Source: Caldifarciminota bacterium (GTDB lineage: Bacteria > Hydrothermota > E44-bin80). From it: 9,654 nucleotides of DNA. The DNA lies in NCBI GenBank assembly GCA_023127905.1, contig JAGMEZ010000176.1, forward strand, positions 1-9,654. The letters run 5' to 3'. Below are positions 6,708-9,654 of this stretch, in pieces. The first letter of the stretch is position 1, and each line of letters begins with the position of its first letter. The notes under the pieces are model-generated. The model ran no database searches. It was not told the origin of the DNA and was given only the letters and a program-made list of their open reading frames with translations. Both the position numbers and the translations under genes were made by a program.

Positions 6708-9654
6708 ATGAATGCAAGAATCAATGGTTACTATCGTTATCCTTCAATATACAAGGATAAAATTGTATTTGTTGCAGAAGACGATCTCTGGCTTGTTAAT
6801 GCAAACGGTGGAAAAGCCCGTCGGTTGACAGCTAACCTTGGTGAAGTGTCTCACCCGTTTTTTTCTCCTGATGGCAAATGGATTGCTTTCATAGGGCGTG
6901 AAGAAGGTGATATAGAGGTATATTTAATGCCTGCTTCTGGTGGACCAGCTAAGCGTTTAACGTATCTCGGAAAAAATACCATTGTTTTGGGTTGGAAGGA
7001 AGGAAAGATTATCTTTGCCAGTAATGCTGGACAGCCTTTCAGACATCTCTTATGGTTGTATGAAGTAAATGTGGAAGGGAGCGATCCCCAAAAATTACCA
7101 TATGGACCAGCTCGCAATATAAGTTTTGGTAAAAAGGGAATTGTAATAGGCAGGAATACAGGTGATCCGGCACGATGGAAACGGTATAGAGGAGGAACTG
7201 CAGGTGAAATCTGGGTTGATGAAAAAGATGCTGGAAAATTTAATCAATTAATCAGGCTTAAAGGTAACCTCGCGAGTCCGATGTGGATTGGCAATCGGAT
7301 ATTTTTTATTTCCGATCATAAAGGTATTGGAAACATTTTTTCATGTAATACAAATGGCAAGAACTTGAAACAACATACAAATCACAAGGAATTTTATTCA
7401 AGAAATGCTACTACTGATGGGAATTGCATTGTTTATCACAATGGAGCAGATATTTACTTGCTTGATCCAAAAAAGAATGAAAGTAGAAGGGTTAAGATTG
7501 AATACTGTAGTCCCCATGTACAGCGCAATCGTAAATTTGTTGAACCAGCAAAATACTTAGAGGACTATTCTCCCAAAAATGACGGCAGCGCAATTGCCCT
7601 GGTAAGTCGAGGAAAATCATTTACGATGGGAAACTGGGAAGGTTCTGTTATCCAACAGAGAAGTGGCAGTGACGTACGTTATCGTTTGACACGCTGGCTG
7701 AATGACGGGGAGAGTGTTGTACTTGTGAGCGATGAAGGTGGGGAAGATCATCTCGAAATTCATTGGGTAGATAATTCCAAGCGGGCTAAGAAAATAATTA
7801 ATTTAAATATCGGGAGACCGATGGAAATGAAAGTTTCACCAAGAAAGGATGATGTTGTTTTGACGAATCATCGAAATGAACTTATTCTGGTTAATCTTTC
7901 AAAGGGAAAGACAAAAAAGATCGACCAGAGTAAGTTCTCTCCAATTGTGGGATTTGACTGGGCACCTGATGGAAATTGGATAGCATATTCATTCGCAATT
8001 AATCATCGTATCTCTATAATAAAAATTTATGATATAAAATCCGATAGAAAATATGAAGTAACAGAACCGTTACTTGTTGATATTGAACCAGTATTTGATC
8101 CACAGGGTAGATATTTATATTTTCTATCACACAGAATATTTAATCCAATTTATGACAATATGCATTTTGATTTGAATTTTCCCAAGGGAATGAAGCCTTA
8201 TGTAATTACACTACAAAAGGATTTACCTTCACCATTTGTACCCTATCCGCATGCATTTGAAAAAATAGAAGAGATGTTTAAGGAAACATTGGAACGTCCT
8301 AAAAAGATTAAAATCGATTTTAGTGGAATTAAGGAAAGAATAGTTCCTTTTCCGGTAAGAGAATCGCTCTATGAAGGCATAGCTGCAACGAACGATAGGG
8401 TATTTTATATGGAATATCCTGTTGAAGGTGCTCGTGGTATACCATGGTTTGAAGCGGAGCCGACTTCGAAGGCTTCTCTAAAATTCTTTGATTTGAAAAA
8501 ACTTGAAGAAAAAGTGTTCATAGATAAGGTTTCAAGCTATAAGTTATCAAGAGACGGTGCTGCAGTTGTTTGCCGAATTGGAAACCGTCTGCGTGTTATA
8601 CGGTCCAGAAAAGAAGAAAAAGAAGAATTATCGAGAGATACAAGACCTGGAAGAAAATCAGGCTGGATAGACATTTCCCGATTAAAGGTTTCAATTGATC
8701 CAGTAACTGAATGGAAGCAGATGTTTCGGGAGGCGTGGTGCTTGCAAAGGGATTATTTCTGGACAAAAGATATGTCAGGGATTAACTGGCGAAAGGTTTA
8801 TAAAAGGTATTATCCGCTTGTTGAACGTGTTGCATCCAGGAGTGAATTTTCCGACATTATGTGGGAGATGCAGGGTGAACTTGGTACTTCGCATGCATAT
8901 GAATTAGGTGGTGATTATAGACCAAAACCAACATATAGGATTGGGTTTTTAGGAGCAGATTTGGTTTATGATTCCAAACATAAAGCATATAGATTTGTTC
9001 GAATTGTAAAAGGTGATGTATGGGATGACAGTAATCCACCACCATTGACACGTCCCGGTGTCAATATAAAGGAGGGTATGCTTCTTCTTGCAGTACGTGG
9101 TGAAAAAGTAAGCAGGGAATGGATACCTAATAAGCTATTAGTAAATCAGTCAGGACAGGAAATACAGCTTACTGTTGCAAACCGAAATGGAGGTTCTCCT
9201 CGTACTGTTTGCGTAAAGACAATAACCGATGAAACTCCTCTTAGATATAGAGACTGGGTCGAATACAACCGAAGATATGTACATAAAAAAACCAAAGAAC
9301 GAGTAGGATATGTACACATCCCTGATATGAGCGCTGAGGGTTATGCAGAATTTCATAGATACTTTCTTGTTGAACTCGATTATGAAGGGCTAATAGTCGA
9401 TGTACGCTTCAATGGAGGAGGACATGTTTCATCACTCTTACTGGAAAAGCTTGCTCGGAAAAGGATAGGATACGATTTAACAAGGTGGATGGGATATACC
9501 CCATATCCTGAAGAATCAGTTAGCGGTTCGATCGTAGCCGTGACAAATGAATATGCAGGTTCTGATGGAGATATCTTCAGCCACTCATTTAAACTAATGA
9601 AACTTGGAAAATTGATCGGACGCAGAACGTGGGGTGGTGTCATTGGAATATGGC
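6708..9654 (+). CDS. Tricorn protease, S41-type, 3' end outside the window
   Basis: The visible 982 codons encode most of a tricorn protease (about 1,070 residues in Thermoplasma), a large cytosolic complex that cuts oligopeptides released by upstream proteases. An N-terminal beta-propeller (about 1-310, with SPDGKWIAF and the RYRGGTAGEIW segment at 160-169) is followed by a second propeller (about 315-660, with WAPDGNWIAY). Next come a helical core segment, GTSHAYE (726-732), a PDZ-like region (about 745-850) and the alpha/beta core with NEYAGSDGD (947-955). By alignment with the known enzyme, S728, H729, S952 and D953 match S745, H746, S965 and D966. The catalytic Glu near 1010 and the C-terminus are missing only because the window ends. 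No signal peptide is seen, so it acts in the cytosol. The ATG follows AAGGAG by 6 nt. No partner aminopeptidase is in view. Confidence 0.93.
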   Translation, partial: MNARINGYYRYPSIYKDKIVFVAEDDLWLVNANGGKARRLTANLGEVSHPFFSPDGKWIAFIGREEGDIEVYLMPASGGPAKRLTYLGKNTIVLGWKEGKIIFASNAGQPFRHLLWLYEVNVEGSDPQKLPYGPARNISFGKKGIVIGRNTGDPARWKRYRGGTAGEIWVDEKDAGKFNQLIRLKGNLASPMWIGNRIFFISDHKGIGNIFSCNTNGKNLKQHTNHKEFYSRNATTDGNCIVYHNGADIYLLDPKKNESRRVKIEYCSPHVQRNRKFVEPAKYLEDYSPKNDGSAIALVSRGKSFTMGNWEGSVIQQRSGSDVRYRLTRWLNDGESVVLVSDEGGEDHLEIHWVDNSKRAKKIINLNIGRPMEMKVSPRKDDVVLTNHRNELILVNLSKGKTKKIDQSKFSPIVGFDWAPDGNWIAYSFAINHRISIIKIYDIKSDRKYEVTEPLLVDIEPVFDPQGRYLYFLSHRIFNPIYDNMHFDLNFPKGMKPYVITLQKDLPSPFVPYPHAFEKIEEMFKETLERPKKIKIDFSGIKERIVPFPVRESLYEGIAATNDRVFYMEYPVEGARGIPWFEAEPTSKASLKFFDLKKLEEKVFIDKVSSYKLSRDGAAVVCRIGNRLRVIRSRKEEKEELSRDTRPGRKSGWIDISRLKVSIDPVTEWKQMFREAWCLQRDYFWTKDMSGINWRKVYKRYYPLVERVASRSEFSDIMWEMQGELGTSHAYELGGDYRPKPTYRIGFLGADLVYDSKHKAYRFVRIVKGDVWDDSNPPPLTRPGVNIKEGMLLLAVRGEKVSREWIPNKLLVNQSGQEIQLTVANRNGGSPRTVCVKTITDETPLRYRDWVEYNRRYVHKKTKERVGYVHIPDMSAEGYAEFHRYFLVELDYEGLIVDVRFNGGGHVSSLLLEKLARKRIGYDLTRWMGYTPYPEESVSGSIVAVTNEYAGSDGDIFSHSFKLMKLGKLIGRRTWGGVIGIW

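Noticed and set aside
9380..9643. 87-codon open frame on the - strand within the tricorn gene
   Set aside because: It is opposite the catalytic core coding sequence, which is clearly the real gene, and shows no independent support.

Overview
The window (9,654 bp, AT-rich, every recognisable gene on the + strand) looks like the chromosome of a diderm (Gram-negative-type) bacterium. Signs of an outer membrane are two secreted proteins with beta-barrel character and aromatic C-termini. The very low GC, an adenosylcobalamin-type (class II) ribonucleotide reductase, a DUF2330 protein and a cytosolic-type tricorn protease together suggest an anaerobic, perhaps thermophilic lineage from a poorly cultured phylum. 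A WOR-3-like group is one guess, but the sequence alone does not settle taxonomy. Nothing points to a phage, transposon, CRISPR array, tRNA or rRNA.

Layout: 1-267 is a non-coding AT-rich region. It carries a strong sigma70-type promoter (TTGACA, 17 bp, TACAAT) and, overlapping and following it, two sites that closely match the NrdR operator and lie 30 bp apart. The promoter drives nrdJ (268-2412). A tightly spaced co-directional run follows: a small secreted barrel-like protein (2430-3080), a DUF2330 envelope protein (3077-4081), a second barrel-like protein with a Phenol_MetA_deg-like pattern (4074-4895), a 47-residue single-span membrane protein (4913-5056) and a sodium:solute symporter (5110-6546). 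The three envelope genes overlap or are translationally coupled, and no clear terminator separates nrdJ from them.

After 161 bp with a second good promoter (TTGACA, 16 bp, TATGAT) comes a tricorn-type protease gene (6708 onward). It runs off the right edge after 982 codons. The catalytic Ser-His and the nucleophile Ser-Asp are present, but the last part of the PDZ/core C-terminal region, including the expected catalytic Glu, is outside the window.

How they may work together: nrdJ supplies dNTPs and is probably repressed by NrdR when dATP is high. The envelope trio is probably one surface or periplasmic assembly of unknown purpose. The tiny membrane protein is probably a partner of the Na+ symporter. 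Tricorn completes cytosolic peptide breakdown. The most notable items are the unreported-looking tandem NrdR operator, the 47-aa symporter-associated protein, and the coupled barrel/DUF2330/barrel cassette.
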